This document shows, piece after piece, positions 25,413-35,898 of a DNA stretch of 64,000 nt. Location: positions 682,001 to 746,000 of the forward strand of contig NZ_JACOGC010000002.1 of assembly GCF_014284195.1 (NCBI RefSeq), in the 5' to 3' direction. The notes below the pieces were generated by a model, which worked only from the letters and a program-made list of their open reading frames with translations, had not been told where the DNA came from and ran no database searches. A program made the translations under genes and the position numbers. Each line of letters begins with the position of its first letter. Positions within the stretch are counted from its first letter, which is position 1. This DNA is from Cognatundibacterium griseum (GTDB lineage Bacteria; Pseudomonadota; Gammaproteobacteria; Burkholderiales; Burkholderiaceae_D).

Positions 25413-26525
25413 TCAGCGACCGCCTTGTCTGATTTCTCCAAACAGATTTTTCAATTCTCTTGGTTGCGAGCGCCAGTATTGCGGCGGAGCATCCACCGTT
25501 CCGCCCAGTTTTGCTGCAGCGTGCCAGGGCCAATGTGGGTCGTAAAGAATGCCGCGTGCAATACCGATCAGGTCTGCCTGACCATCATTTAAGATGCGTT
25601 CGGCATGTTCTGCTTCAGTGATTAAACCGACGGCAATCACTGGCATAGAGGTAATTTTTTTGATCGCTTCGGCAAAATGAACTTGATAGCCAGATTCCAG
25701 TGGAATTTTCTGTTGTGTTGATAAACCGCCGCTGGACACATGAATAAACGCACAATCTCTTTGCTCCAGTGCCTGAGTGTAGGTGATGCTTTGCAGGATA
25801 TCCCAACCGCCCTCAACCCAATCGCTGGCGGAAATTCTCACACCAAGCGGGTAATCTGCTGGTAACACCTCTTTTACCGCATCGATCACTTCCAGTGGAA
25901 ATCGCATACGGTTTTCAAGGCTGCCGCCATATTGGTCAGTGCGCTGATTCGACAGCGGCGACAAAAACTGATGCAGCAAATAACCATGTGCACTATGAAT
26001 CTCGATGGCATCTATTCCGAGACGATGGGCGCGAATCGCGGCATCGGCAAAAGCCTGTTTGATTCTCTGCATACCTGCGAGATCCAATGCCGCCGGAGCC
26101 GGTTCATTGGCTCCATGGGGAATCGCTGACGGTGCTACAGGATGCCAGCCACCTTCAGCCACAGGAATCAGCTGTCCACCTTCCCAGGGACGCTGGCTGG
26201 ATGCTTTGCGTCCTGCATGTGCAAGCTGAATAGCGATCGGCATAGAAGAGTATTTCCTGACCGCACTCAGCATATTTTTCAATGCGGACTCTGTGGCATC
26301 GGACCACAGACCGACGTCGTAAGGGGAGATCCGCCCGATTGCCTCGACCGCCGTTGCTTCGATAATCAGCATACCCGCACCGGATAATGCCAGGTTGCCG
26401 AGATGGATGGTATGCCAGTCACTGACAAGGCCATCCTGCGCTGAATACTGGCACATGGGGGCGATGATAATGCGGTTTTTCAGGTGCAATGAACCAAGGT
26501 CAATAGGAGAAAACAGCGTGCTCAT
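25413..26525 (-). CDS. NADH:flavin oxidoreductase, old yellow enzyme (YqjM/NamA class)
   Basis: A 370-residue FMN-dependent ene-reductase. PMCQYSA near residue 26 is the Cys/Tyr signature of the thermophilic-like (YqjM) OYE class. HAGRKASSQRPW and IHSAHGYLLHQFLSPLSNQR (His-x-x-His pair that binds the enone oxygen) are intact. It reduces activated C=C bonds with NAD(P)H. The physiological substrate is unknown, and stress or xenobiotic detoxification is usually assumed. It is apparently monocistronic and convergent with the SPFH gene. Confidence 0.93.
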   Translation of the reverse strand: MSTLFSPIDLGSLHLKNRIIIAPMCQYSAQDGLVSDWHTIHLGNLALSGAGMLIIEATAVEAIGRISPYDVGLWSDATESALKNMLSAVRKYSSMPIAIQLAHAGRKASSQRPWEGGQLIPVAEGGWHPVAPSAIPHGANEPAPAALDLAGMQRIKQAFADAAIRAHRLGIDAIEIHSAHGYLLHQFLSPLSNQRTDQYGGSLENRMRFPLEVIDAVKEVLPADYPLGVRISASDWVEGGWDILQSITYTQALEQRDCAFIHVSSGGLSTQQKIPLESGYQVHFAEAIKKITSMPVIAVGLITEAEHAERILNDGQADLIGIARGILYDPHWPWHAAAKLGGTVDAPPQYWRSQPRELKNLFGEIRQGGR

Positions 26526-26625
26526 CTGATCTATCTTTCTTTGATTAAAAAATCTTACCCGGCATCATAAGTCAAAATAATGAACGCTGCTTCTGCGCAC
26601 TGTATTGATGCAGATTCAATGGCGA

Positions 26626-26659
26626 ATAAAAAAAGGGATACACGCGAACGGGTATCCCT
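26626..26659 (-). terminator. Rho-independent terminator after polysaccharide deacetylase gene
   Basis: On the minus strand AGGGATAC and GTATCCCT form an 8-base stem with a 10-base loop, followed by seven Ts. It lies 24 bases past the stop. Confidence 0.85.
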
Positions 26660-26682
26660 GTTGAATCAGTCTATAACGGAGT

Positions 26683-27567
26683 TCAGTGTAATACCTTCTG
26701 GAATGCGGGATCGTTCAGATTTTTGAAGCGATATCCTTCATTCAGCAGACGGGCGATGATCCCATCCAGCTGTTTCAGCGTGTTGGGATGAATTTCATGC
26801 ATCAGGATAATTCCGCCATTATGCGCACGTATTGACGATAAAACATGCTCCGCATAATCCTTTCGGTTGCGGGCGAGCACGCCGCAGCTCAATGCTTCTT
26901 TCGCATCCACTTCACCATGATGGTCAAATGCCCAGTCACAGGAGTCAACATGCCAACCAACGATACGGTATTCAAGGGACTTGAGTAACTGATTGGATTC
27001 GCAACTGGAGTTTCCGTAGGGGTAACGAAACAGCTTATATTCGTTTTCCTTGTTCACGATAGCAAGCCCTTTATTGATTTCTTCTTGCTGCTCACTGACC
27101 GGGATATCGTGAAAATTTGGATGGCTCCAGGAATGGCTTGCGACCAGTGTGTTTTCTGTATCGGTTACCTGTCTTACCAGATCTGGATGTGCCTCTGCCT
27201 TTTGGCCAATCATAAAAAAGGTGGCGGGAATCTGGTATTTTTTCAGCAACGCTAAGATCAGCTCTGTCTGACCGGGTTCAGGGCCATCATCAAAAGTCAG
27301 CACCACTTCTCCGGCCGGCGGTACAGCAGCAATTTCGGAAACAAAGCGGCAATGCTCTTTTAACGTGGTTTCATCAACGGTGACCCGTTCTTCCAACTTT
27401 TTCATGCGGTGCTTTTTTATTTTCGTGGTTTCCTCTTTCAGGGAGTGTCCTGAATCCGGTAGTGACTGTTCTTCCGCATGGAGAGAAGCAGGTATCAAAG
27501 CCCACAAGAATGTGATTGCAGCGCTGATTCGCAATACAGGACTCATCATCAGATAAAATTTCAGCAT
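26683..27567 (-). CDS. Polysaccharide deacetylase (NodB domain), exported
   Basis: A 294-residue carbohydrate esterase family 4 protein. The N-terminal segment MSPVLRISAAITFLWALIPA plus SLHA is a signal peptide, so it acts in the periplasm or outside. NodB motifs in order: TFDDGP (catalytic base and metal Asp), SHSWSHPNF (metal His pair), RYPYGNSS, GWHVDSCDW, and IILMHEIHP (catalytic His). Substrates of the family are N-acetylated glycans such as peptidoglycan, chitin oligomers or exopolysaccharide. Which one is not shown. It begins three bases after the ABC-F gene and ends at a strong terminator, forming a two-gene operon. Confidence 0.9.
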   Translation of the reverse strand: MLKFYLMMSPVLRISAAITFLWALIPASLHAEEQSLPDSGHSLKEETTKIKKHRMKKLEERVTVDETTLKEHCRFVSEIAAVPPAGEVVLTFDDGPEPGQTELILALLKKYQIPATFFMIGQKAEAHPDLVRQVTDTENTLVASHSWSHPNFHDIPVSEQQEEINKGLAIVNKENEYKLFRYPYGNSSCESNQLLKSLEYRIVGWHVDSCDWAFDHHGEVDAKEALSCGVLARNRKDYAEHVLSSIRAHNGGIILMHEIHPNTLKQLDGIIARLLNEGYRFKNLNDPAFQKVLH

Positions 27568-27570
27568 GAT

Positions 27571-29553
27571 TTATTTCGCAGCTTCCAGGGATTCCTGCTG
27601 TTCAAGCCAGTCGCTTTCCATCTGTTCCAGTTCTTTAACCAGATAAGCCTGATCAAGCAGTAGTGCTTTCAGCTTTTCTTTATTCTGGTCACTGTAAATG
27701 TCACTGTCTGCCAGTTGCTGATCCACTTCCGCTTTTTTCAGATTCAATTTCGCCATCTGTTCTTCAAGCCGCTTAATGCGACTCTCTATGGGTTTGCGTA
27801 ATGCTGACAGGCGCTGTCTTTCTTCCGCATCACGTTTTCGCTGTTCTTTGTCATCGACTTTGATGGCAACAGGGCTGACTTGCGGCAGGCTGTTCTTTTC
27901 TTTCTTTTTTTCTGGCAAAGCCGGACTGGCCGTATTTTCCAGTTTATTTTTAAACAGCCAGTCTTTATAGTCATCCAGATCGCCATCGAAAGGCATCAGT
28001 TTGCCGTCGGCAACGATAATGAACTGATCTGTTGTGGCGCGTAACAAGTGACGGTCATGGGAAACGACGACCAGTGTGCCTTCGAATTGCGCCAATGCCT
28101 CCGTCAGTGCTTCGCGGGTTTCCAGATCCAGATGATTCGTCGGTTCGTCCAGCAACAAAAGATTAGGGCGCTGCCAGACAATCATCGCCAGTGCGAGGCG
28201 GGCTTTTTCACCGCCGGAAAATGGTTTGATCGGGCTGGTGACCATGGTGCCTGGGAAGTTGAAACCGCCGAGAAAATTGCGCAGCTCCTGTTCCCGGACA
28301 TCCGGCGCGATATGTGCCAGATGCCATAAAGGCGATTCATCATGCCGCAGCATTTCTACCTGATGCTGGGCAAAGTAACCGATCGACAGCCCTTTACCTG
28401 TCTGCATCGTGCCTGCCAGCGGAGGAATATCACCCACGATGGTTTTAATCAACGTTGACTTACCTGCGCCGTTCACGCCGAGCAAACCAATACGCTGACC
28501 GATCTGTAAAGAAAAATTGACTCCGCCAACGATTTTCTTTTCAGTAAAACTGTGGTCTGTTTTGGATTCCGTGCGGTAGCCGCAATCCACGTCTTCCATG
28601 ACCAGCATCGGGTTTGGTGCGCTCAATGGTTCACGGAATTCAAACGAGAATTCTGCAGCAGCACGCAACGGTGCCAATTCTTCCATGCGGGCTAATGCCT
28701 TGATACGGCTTTGCGCCTGCTTGGCTTTAGTTGCCTTGGCTTTGAAGCGGTCGATGAATGACTGGAGATGCGCACGCTTGCGGTTCTGCTTTTCTATCAT
28801 GCCCTGGGCTAGTTCTAACTGTGCAGCGCGCTGACGTTCAAAGGCAGAGTAATTTCCGGAGTAGCGTTTGAGTTTTCTGTCGTCAATATGGACAATCACA
28901 TTGACTACGCCATCGAGAAAATCCCGGTCATGTGAGATGATGATCAGTGTTCCTGCATAACGCTTCAGCCAGTCCTCCAGCCAGATGATGGCATCGAGAT
29001 CCAGATGGTTGGTCGGCTCATCCAGCAGCAACAGGTCAGATTTGCACATCAGTGCCTGCGCAAGATTGAGACGCATGCGCCAGCCGCCGGAAAAACTGGC
29101 AACAGGTTGATCCAGTTGCTCCAGCTTAAAACCCAGGCCAATCAGTAATTGCTCCGCACGCGAGCGAACCGTATAGGCATCTGCATCAGAGAGCGCGGCA
29201 TACAGATTGCCAATCGCAATGCCATTGTCATGACTTTCCGGTTGAGCTTCAAGAGCGGCGAGTTCAGCCTCCAGTTTGCGCAGGGCAATGTCACCGTCGA
29301 TGGCATAGTCAATTGCACTGCGCTCCAGCGGTGGCGTTTCCTGAGCGACATGAGCCAATTGCCATTTAGCCGGAAATTCTATGCTGCCCTGATCCGGGTG
29401 TAATTCGCCGCGCAGCATGGCAAACAGGCTGGATTTGCCCGCCCCATTTGAGCCGATCAGACCGATTTTGTCGCCGGGATTCAGCGTGACATCGACGCTG
29501 TCGAATAATGGTTTGGTACCACGGGCGAGAATGACTTGCTGCAGACGTATCAT
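27571..29553 (-). CDS. ABC-F family ATPase (YheS-like)
   Basis: A soluble tandem ATPase of about 660 residues. Walker A GSNGAGKSS and GVNGAGKST, signatures SFSGGWRMRLNLAQ and PFSGGEKARLALA, and Walker B LLLLDEPTNHLDL twice are all intact, with the Lys-rich inter-domain linker (QNRKRAHLQSFIDRFKAKAT). A C-terminal coiled coil is present (about 560-660). The family acts on the ribosome, resolving stalls, and is not a transporter. The start MIRLQQVILARG at 29553 matches YheS. An ATG 36 bases upstream is less likely. It is co-transcribed with the polysaccharide deacetylase gene. Confidence 0.92.
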   Translation of the reverse strand: MIRLQQVILARGTKPLFDSVDVTLNPGDKIGLIGSNGAGKSSLFAMLRGELHPDQGSIEFPAKWQLAHVAQETPPLERSAIDYAIDGDIALRKLEAELAALEAQPESHDNGIAIGNLYAALSDADAYTVRSRAEQLLIGLGFKLEQLDQPVASFSGGWRMRLNLAQALMCKSDLLLLDEPTNHLDLDAIIWLEDWLKRYAGTLIIISHDRDFLDGVVNVIVHIDDRKLKRYSGNYSAFERQRAAQLELAQGMIEKQNRKRAHLQSFIDRFKAKATKAKQAQSRIKALARMEELAPLRAAAEFSFEFREPLSAPNPMLVMEDVDCGYRTESKTDHSFTEKKIVGGVNFSLQIGQRIGLLGVNGAGKSTLIKTIVGDIPPLAGTMQTGKGLSIGYFAQHQVEMLRHDESPLWHLAHIAPDVREQELRNFLGGFNFPGTMVTSPIKPFSGGEKARLALAMIVWQRPNLLLLDEPTNHLDLETREALTEALAQFEGTLVVVSHDRHLLRATTDQFIIVADGKLMPFDGDLDDYKDWLFKNKLENTASPALPEKKKEKNSLPQVSPVAIKVDDKEQRKRDAEERQRLSALRKPIESRIKRLEEQMAKLNLKKAEVDQQLADSDIYSDQNKEKLKALLLDQAYLVKELEQMESDWLEQQESLEAAK

Positions 29554-29663
29554 AGAAAATTCAATTCGGGGAGGGCTGTAATGCAGCAATCTGCCGCAGC
29601 AGTGCAGTAATTCAGCGTGGATTCGTTATCTGACCCTGAAGGTCGTTTGTTTGTTGGAGTCAA

Positions 29664-29694
29664 TAAAAAAACGGGCAAACGCAGAGTTGCCCGT
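29664..29694 (-). terminator. Rho-independent terminator after prmB
   Basis: On the minus strand ACGGGCAA and TTGCCCGT form an 8-base stem with a 7-8 base loop, followed by seven Ts. It lies 20 bases beyond the prmB stop, closing the dap block. Confidence 0.9.
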
Positions 29695-29714
29695 CATGTT
29701 ACCGAAGGGCGTTT

Positions 29715-30617
29715 TCAGACCTGAAAATTGATCAAATCCCGGGCTTCAATCAGAAATACCATGTCGTCACCCGCACTGGTTGAAACCCAGGTCAGGTTCA
29801 GTTCTGGAAATGCAGCCTCTGCAAAAGCGCGCTCATTACCGATCTCTACCATCAGAATGCCATCTTCGGTCAGTCGTTGGGCTGCGCCGGCGATGATTTT
29901 CCGCACAAGATCCATCCCGTCATTGCCGCCAGCCAATGCAATCTGCGGTTCGTGCAGATATTCCTTCGGCAGTTTTGCCATCGAACCGGAATTCACGTAA
30001 GGTGGATTGCTGATGATCAGATCGTATTTTTTGTCGGGAACCCGGTTATACAAATCGGATTCAATCAGCGTGATGCGGTCTTGCAGTTCGTAGGTATTGA
30101 CATTGATCTGCGCGACAGCCAGCGCATCTTGTGAGATGTCGACCGCATCCACGTGGGCATTCTGGAACATATCGGCCAGCATAATCGGCAGGCAGCCTGA
30201 TCCGGTGCAAAGCTCGAGGATATTACTGATGCTGTCCGGATCATTGACCCAGGGTGAAAAATGCTCGGGAATTAATTCTGCAATGAACGAACGCGGTACG
30301 ATGACGCGTTCATCGACGTAGAAATTATAGGTGCCCAGCCAGGCTTCATGCGTGATGTAAGATGCCGGCACGCGATCTGTTGCCCGGCGTTCAATGATGC
30401 GCAATGCGGCATCAATTTCATGGGGCAGTAAATTTGCGTCCATGAAAGGATCGATTTTATCCAAGGGTAAATGCAGGGAATGCAACAGCAGGTAAGCAGC
30501 CTCATCCAGCGCATTTGCACTGCCGTGGCCGAAGAACAGTTTTTCCTGATTGAAGCGGCTGACGGCATAGCGTAACAGGTCACGCAGTGTTTTAAAGGTT
30601 GTGGCTGGTGTGGGCAT
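29715..30617 (-). CDS. prmB: Ribosomal protein L3 N5-glutamine methyltransferase
   Basis: A 300-residue SAM-dependent methyltransferase. NPPYVNSGSM is the catalytic NPPY motif that holds the glutamine side chain. ILELCTGSGCLPIMLA is the SAM-binding motif I. VPRSFIAELI and KLPKEYLHEPQIALAGGNDG are typical of the PrmB/PrmC pair. The PrmB identity (L3 rather than release factors) is inferred from DLLRYAVSRFNQEKLFFGHG at the N-terminus. It is the last gene of the dap-prmB run, 45 bases after dapE, with a terminator behind it. Confidence 0.92.
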   Translation of the reverse strand: MPTPATTFKTLRDLLRYAVSRFNQEKLFFGHGSANALDEAAYLLLHSLHLPLDKIDPFMDANLLPHEIDAALRIIERRATDRVPASYITHEAWLGTYNFYVDERVIVPRSFIAELIPEHFSPWVNDPDSISNILELCTGSGCLPIMLADMFQNAHVDAVDISQDALAVAQINVNTYELQDRITLIESDLYNRVPDKKYDLIISNPPYVNSGSMAKLPKEYLHEPQIALAGGNDGMDLVRKIIAGAAQRLTEDGILMVEIGNERAFAEAAFPELNLTWVSTSAGDDMVFLIEARDLINFQV

Positions 30618-30662
30618 AATTTCAGTCTGGTAATGACGTACCGGGAAGCTGGCCTGAAAACA

Positions 30663-32182
<1,520 letters not shown>

Positions 32183-32197
32183 GAAGGAGTTTTGCTA

Positions 32198-33340
32198 TCA
32201 GACATTCAGGGTAAATTCGGTAAACGAGGCTTCTTCTTTGGTCTCTGGTTCCGGTTCGGGAGCGGCCGCTGTGGTGGTGGCAGCTTCATTATTCAGCAGC
32301 CACAGCAGATTATTGGCAGAGTCCGCATTCGCCAGGCCTTCTTCTTTGCTGACAAGACCTTCTTTAATCAGGGTGAACAGTGCCCGCTCAAAGGTTTGCG
32401 AGCCAGGGGAGAGGCTTTTTTCAATGGCTTCCTTGATCTGGAAAATATCGCCTTGTTCAATCAATTCCGAAACGTAGCGGGTATTGAGCATAATTTCGAC
32501 TGCCGGACAGCGGCCGCCATCGACCGCTTTGATCAGACGCTGAGAAATAATGGCTTTGATCGAAGACGCCAGATCCAGCAGCAGGGCTGTACGGTTTTCC
32601 ATAGGGAAGAAGCTGATGATGCGGTTCAGCGCCTGGTAACTGTTATTGGCGTGCAGCGTTGCCAGCACAAGATGGCCCGATTGAGCGTACGCAATGGCAG
32701 ACATCATGGTGTCGAGATCACGGATTTCACCGATCAGAATGCAGTCTGGTGCCTGGCGCAGAGAATTTTTCAACGCTGTTTTCAGGCTTTCTGAATCACT
32801 ACCGATTTCGCGCTGATTAACAATTGATTTTTTACTGCGGAATAAATATTCAATCGGATCTTCGAGTGTCAGGATATGGCCTGTTTTAACACCGTTGCGA
32901 TGATCCAGCATGGAGGCGATGGTGGTGGATTTTCCTGAACCGGTCGAGCCGACTACCAGGATCAGACCACGTTTTTCCATGATCAGATCAGACAGAACCG
33001 GTGGCAGATTCAGTGTGTCGATTCTCGGGATGTCACCGGGTACATAACGGAAAACAGCAGAAATGGAGCCGCGCTGACGGAAGGCCGACAGACGGAAGCG
33101 GCCAATGCCAGGAGCGCCGATACCGATATTGAGTTCGTTTTCGCGTTCCAGCACTTCCAGATGCTCGGGAGACACCACCTCAGACAGAAGCGACAAAATA
33201 TTTCCCTGATCCATTTTTTGCTGATTAATTGGCAGCAGGTTGCCATTAATTTTCAAATGAACCGGCGAGTTCATCGCAAAAAACATATCGGAGGCATGTT
33301 TTTCCTTCATGAGCTGAAATAATCGCTCCATTGCTGCCAT
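32198..33340 (-). CDS. pilU: Type IV pilus retraction ATPase, PilU-like
   Basis: A 380-residue PilT/PilU ATPase. Walker A GSTGSGKSTT is at about residue 135, Asp box LTLEDPIEYLF, Walker B CILIGEIRD, His box GHLVLATLHANNS. HASDMFFAMNSPVHLKING at the N-terminus and an acidic C-terminal tail rich in Ala/Thr/Glu favour PilU over PilT. It powers twitching pilus retraction at the inner membrane as a hexamer. pilT is not beside it in this window. Instead it sits inside the dap gene run, 84 bases after dapD and 15 before the ArsC-like gene. GAGGA precedes the ATG. Confidence 0.9.
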   Translation of the reverse strand: MAAMERLFQLMKEKHASDMFFAMNSPVHLKINGNLLPINQQKMDQGNILSLLSEVVSPEHLEVLERENELNIGIGAPGIGRFRLSAFRQRGSISAVFRYVPGDIPRIDTLNLPPVLSDLIMEKRGLILVVGSTGSGKSTTIASMLDHRNGVKTGHILTLEDPIEYLFRSKKSIVNQREIGSDSESLKTALKNSLRQAPDCILIGEIRDLDTMMSAIAYAQSGHLVLATLHANNSYQALNRIISFFPMENRTALLLDLASSIKAIISQRLIKAVDGGRCPAVEIMLNTRYVSELIEQGDIFQIKEAIEKSLSPGSQTFERALFTLIKEGLVSKEEGLANADSANNLLWLLNNEAATTTAAAPEPEPETKEEASFTEFTLNV

Positions 33341-33367
33341 GATGTATCCTCTTCGCTGTGGTTCAGT

Positions 33368-33391
33368 TCAGGCCGGTTATTGCCGGCCTGA
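33368..33391. repeat. Hairpin between dapD and pilU
   Basis: TCAGGCCGG (33368-33376) and CCGGCCTGA (33383-33391) form a perfect 9-base stem with a 6-base loop. No T-run follows on the gene strand. It may be a processing or attenuating structure separating dapCD from the genes downstream. Confidence 0.55.
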
Positions 33392-33424
33392 TGATAATTG
33401 GTAAGGTCTTGTCAGGTGACGGAA

Positions 33425-34252
33425 TCAGGCACCGCGCAACAGCTCATTGATGCTGGTTTTGGAGCGGGTCTGTGCATCAACGCGCTTGACGATCACGGCG
33501 CAGTACAGACTGTATTTGCCATCTGCGGAAGGCAGGTTGCCGGACACGACCACAGAGCCAGCCGGAACACGTCCATAAGTCACTTCGCCGGTTGCGCGGT
33601 CGTAAATCTTGGTGGACTGGCCGATATACACCCCCATAGAAATGACGGAATTTTCTTCGACGATCACACCTTCCACAATTTCAGAACGAGCACCGATAAA
33701 GCAGTTGTCTTCAATGATGGTCGGATTCGCCTGCATGGGTTCCAGCACGCCGCCAATGCCGACGCCGCCAGATAAATGCACATTTTTCCCAATCTGCGCG
33801 CAGGAACCGACTGTGGCCCAGGTGTCGACCATGGCACCTTCATCAACATACGCGCCGATATTGACATAAGAGGGCATCAGAATCACATTTTTTGCAATGA
33901 AACTGCCGCGACGTGCAACGGCAGGAGGAACCACGCGGAACCCCCCTTTGGTAAAATCTTCTGCGGTGTAATTGGCAAATTTGGTCGGAACCTTGTCAAA
34001 AAACTGCATGTGGTCACCGGATGGCATACAGACGTTGTCTTCGAGTCGGAAAGACAGCAGAACCGCTTTCTTGATCCATTGATTGACGTGCCACTGACCT
34101 TCTGCTTTTTCGGCAACGCGCAGACTGCCTGCATCAAGCTCGCTCAATACATGCGCGACTGCGTCGCGTACTTCTGCCGGCGCGGATTTGGGGGAAATCT
34201 CAGTGCGGTTTTCCCAGGCCTGATCGATGATTTGCTGTAATTGCTGTGTCAT
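33425..34252 (-). CDS. dapD: Tetrahydrodipicolinate N-succinyltransferase
   Basis: A 275-residue left-handed beta-helix acyltransferase that adds succinate from succinyl-CoA to tetrahydrodipicolinate. Hexapeptide-repeat stretches are clear ([20 protein letters not shown] and onward through [16 protein letters not shown]). [20 protein letters not shown] is the conserved N-terminus, so the ATG at 34252 is taken although the frame is open 54 bases farther up. Length equals E. coli DapD (274). It follows dapC by 72 bases. Confidence 0.97.
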   Translation of the reverse strand: MTQQLQQIIDQAWENRTEISPKSAPAEVRDAVAHVLSELDAGSLRVAEKAEGQWHVNQWIKKAVLLSFRLEDNVCMPSGDHMQFFDKVPTKFANYTAEDFTKGGFRVVPPAVARRGSFIAKNVILMPSYVNIGAYVDEGAMVDTWATVGSCAQIGKNVHLSGGVGIGGVLEPMQANPTIIEDNCFIGARSEIVEGVIVEENSVISMGVYIGQSTKIYDRATGEVTYGRVPAGSVVVSGNLPSADGKYSLYCAVIVKRVDAQTRSKTSINELLRGA

Positions 34253-34293
34253 AGTAACTTCTTCCAATAAATTAACAGAGAGGATAAATTGTC

Positions 34294-34316
34294 CTGAACA
34301 GTCCATCGCTGTTCAG
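34294..34316. repeat. Hairpin between dapC and dapD
   Basis: CTGAACAG (34294-34301) and CTGTTCAG (34309-34316) form an 8-base perfect stem with a 7-base loop in the 72-base dapC-dapD gap. There is no T-run. The role is unknown. Confidence 0.45.
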
Positions 34317-34324
34317 ATTGCGCG

Positions 34325-35548
34325 TCAGCGGTCAGTCAGTGTTTTGCAGAAGGCCACGATACGCTGTGCCGCTTCAAGGCATTCTTCCACTTCGGCGACC
34401 AGCGCCATGCGAATACGGTTTTCGCCCGGGTTGATGCCATGCGCTTCGCGGGCGAGATAACTGCCGGGTAATACGGTGACATTATATTGCTCATACAGCT
34501 GGCGGGCGAATTCAGTGTCACTGATGCCATTCAGATCATTCACTCTTGCCCACAGATAGAACGCGGCATCCGGCAGTTGTACATCCAGCACTTCCGCCAG
34601 AAGGGGAGTGATCTGCGCAAATTTCCGGATATATTTTGCCCGGTTTTCTTCGACATGCGTTTCATCATTCCATGCATCAACGGATGCGGCCTGAATCATC
34701 GGGCTCATGGCGCTGCCGTGGTAGGTCCGGTAGAGCAAAAATTTCTGCATGATCTCTGCATCACCGGCGACGAAACCTGAGCGCAGGCCGGGGACGTTAG
34801 AACGTTTCGATAGGCTCGATAGTGTGATCAGGCGTCGATAGTCGCGACCCAATAAATGCGCTGCCTGCAGGCTGCCGAGTGGCGCTTCCTGCTTGAAGTA
34901 AATTTCCGAGTAGCACTCATCCGCAGCAATCACGAAGCCGTAGCGGTCTGATAAGTCAAACAGTTCTTTCCAGTCATTCAATGTCAGTACGGCCCCGGTA
35001 GGATTACCCGGCGAGCAGATATACAAAAGCTGTACCCGTTGCCAGACAGCCTCAGGAATGCTTTGATAATCAGGCGCGAAATTGCGCTGTGGATCTGCAT
35101 TGGCAAAATAAGGCTCGGCACCGCTGAGATAGGCGGCACCTTCGTAAATCTGGTAAAACGGATTGGGGCACAGCACCAGTGGCGGGCCATCCTGACAGGC
35201 TGAAGGGTTAATAATCGTCTGAGCCAGTGCAAATAAGGCTTCCCTGGAGCCATTGACCGGCAAAATCTGTGTTGCCGGATTGAGTGCCGGAATGTTATAG
35301 CGTCGCGCCAGCCAGCCGGCGATTGCGTTGCGCAAAGCTTCAGAGCCAGCTGTTGCCGGATAGCTGGCTAAACCATCCATATTCCTGATCAGCGCATTCC
35401 GGATAAATTCCGGTGTCGGATGTTTCGGTTCCCCGATCCCCAGACTGATGGGCGAATACGCTGGATTGGGCTGGACGCCTGCAAACAGACGCTTGAGTTT
35501 CTCAAAAGGATACGGCTGTAACTTGCTGAGGTGAGGGTGAAAGGTCAT
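34325..35548 (-). CDS. dapC: N-succinyldiaminopimelate aminotransferase
   Basis: A 407-residue class I/II PLP aminotransferase. PLP lysine is in TLSSLSKRSNVPGLRSGF. CPNPFYQIYEGAAYL, CSPGNPTGAVL and DECYSEIYF are the cofactor and substrate motifs. Strong resemblance to the betaproteobacterial DapC group and its place directly upstream of dapD support the assignment. It transaminates N-succinyl-2-amino-6-ketopimelate with glutamate. It is the first gene of the dap run, so the promoter should be in the 350 bases upstream. Confidence 0.92.
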   Translation of the reverse strand: MTFHPHLSKLQPYPFEKLKRLFAGVQPNPAYSPISLGIGEPKHPTPEFIRNALIRNMDGLASYPATAGSEALRNAIAGWLARRYNIPALNPATQILPVNGSREALFALAQTIINPSACQDGPPLVLCPNPFYQIYEGAAYLSGAEPYFANADPQRNFAPDYQSIPEAVWQRVQLLYICSPGNPTGAVLTLNDWKELFDLSDRYGFVIAADECYSEIYFKQEAPLGSLQAAHLLGRDYRRLITLSSLSKRSNVPGLRSGFVAGDAEIMQKFLLYRTYHGSAMSPMIQAASVDAWNDETHVEENRAKYIRKFAQITPLLAEVLDVQLPDAAFYLWARVNDLNGISDTEFARQLYEQYNVTVLPGSYLAREAHGINPGENRIRMALVAEVEECLEAAQRIVAFCKTLTDR

Positions 35549-35898
35549 TTTTTAATTAAAGAGACATGCCGGACAATCTGGTGCCTGCCTTTTGCTTGTA
35601 TCAGTTTTGTCTGCCGTCAGGGCAGTGAGCTGACGATAATTCTGATGATGGCCTGCTTTGCCGTATTATAGCTGTTCGACGGATTCTTCAAAGAAAGGCT
35701 TTGAAGAAAATTCAACACTGCACAGGTTTCTTTTTCCGGGGAAATGATCTGGCTTATTCATTTTTCAATCTCTGCAGGTGAATTTTTGCTGTTTCAAATG
35801 GTATGATGCAAGGCTGTTCCTATAGAGGATGCCGCAATTTTCCCCGCTGTAAGCGGGTACCCTGGGTCTGACTGTCAACGATAATAAAATTTCATCAA
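35549..35898. other. Divergent promoter region between dapC and smc
   Basis: 350 bases without an ORF, with A/T-rich stretches, that must hold promoters for both directions. A small hairpin CCCGCT/AGCGGG (35843-35857) lies in the presumed smc leader. Nothing else stands out. Confidence 0.6.
35799..35807 (+). promoter_or_regulatory. Candidate extended -10 promoter for smc
   Basis: TGGTATGAT combines a TGn extension with a five-of-six -10 hexamer (TATGAT) about 90 bases before the smc start. No good -35 box is seen. Confidence 0.35.

Noticed and set aside
27571-29553. Transporter assignment for the tandem ABC ATPase
   Set aside because: There is no membrane domain, and the inter-domain linker and length fit ABC-F ribosome factors.
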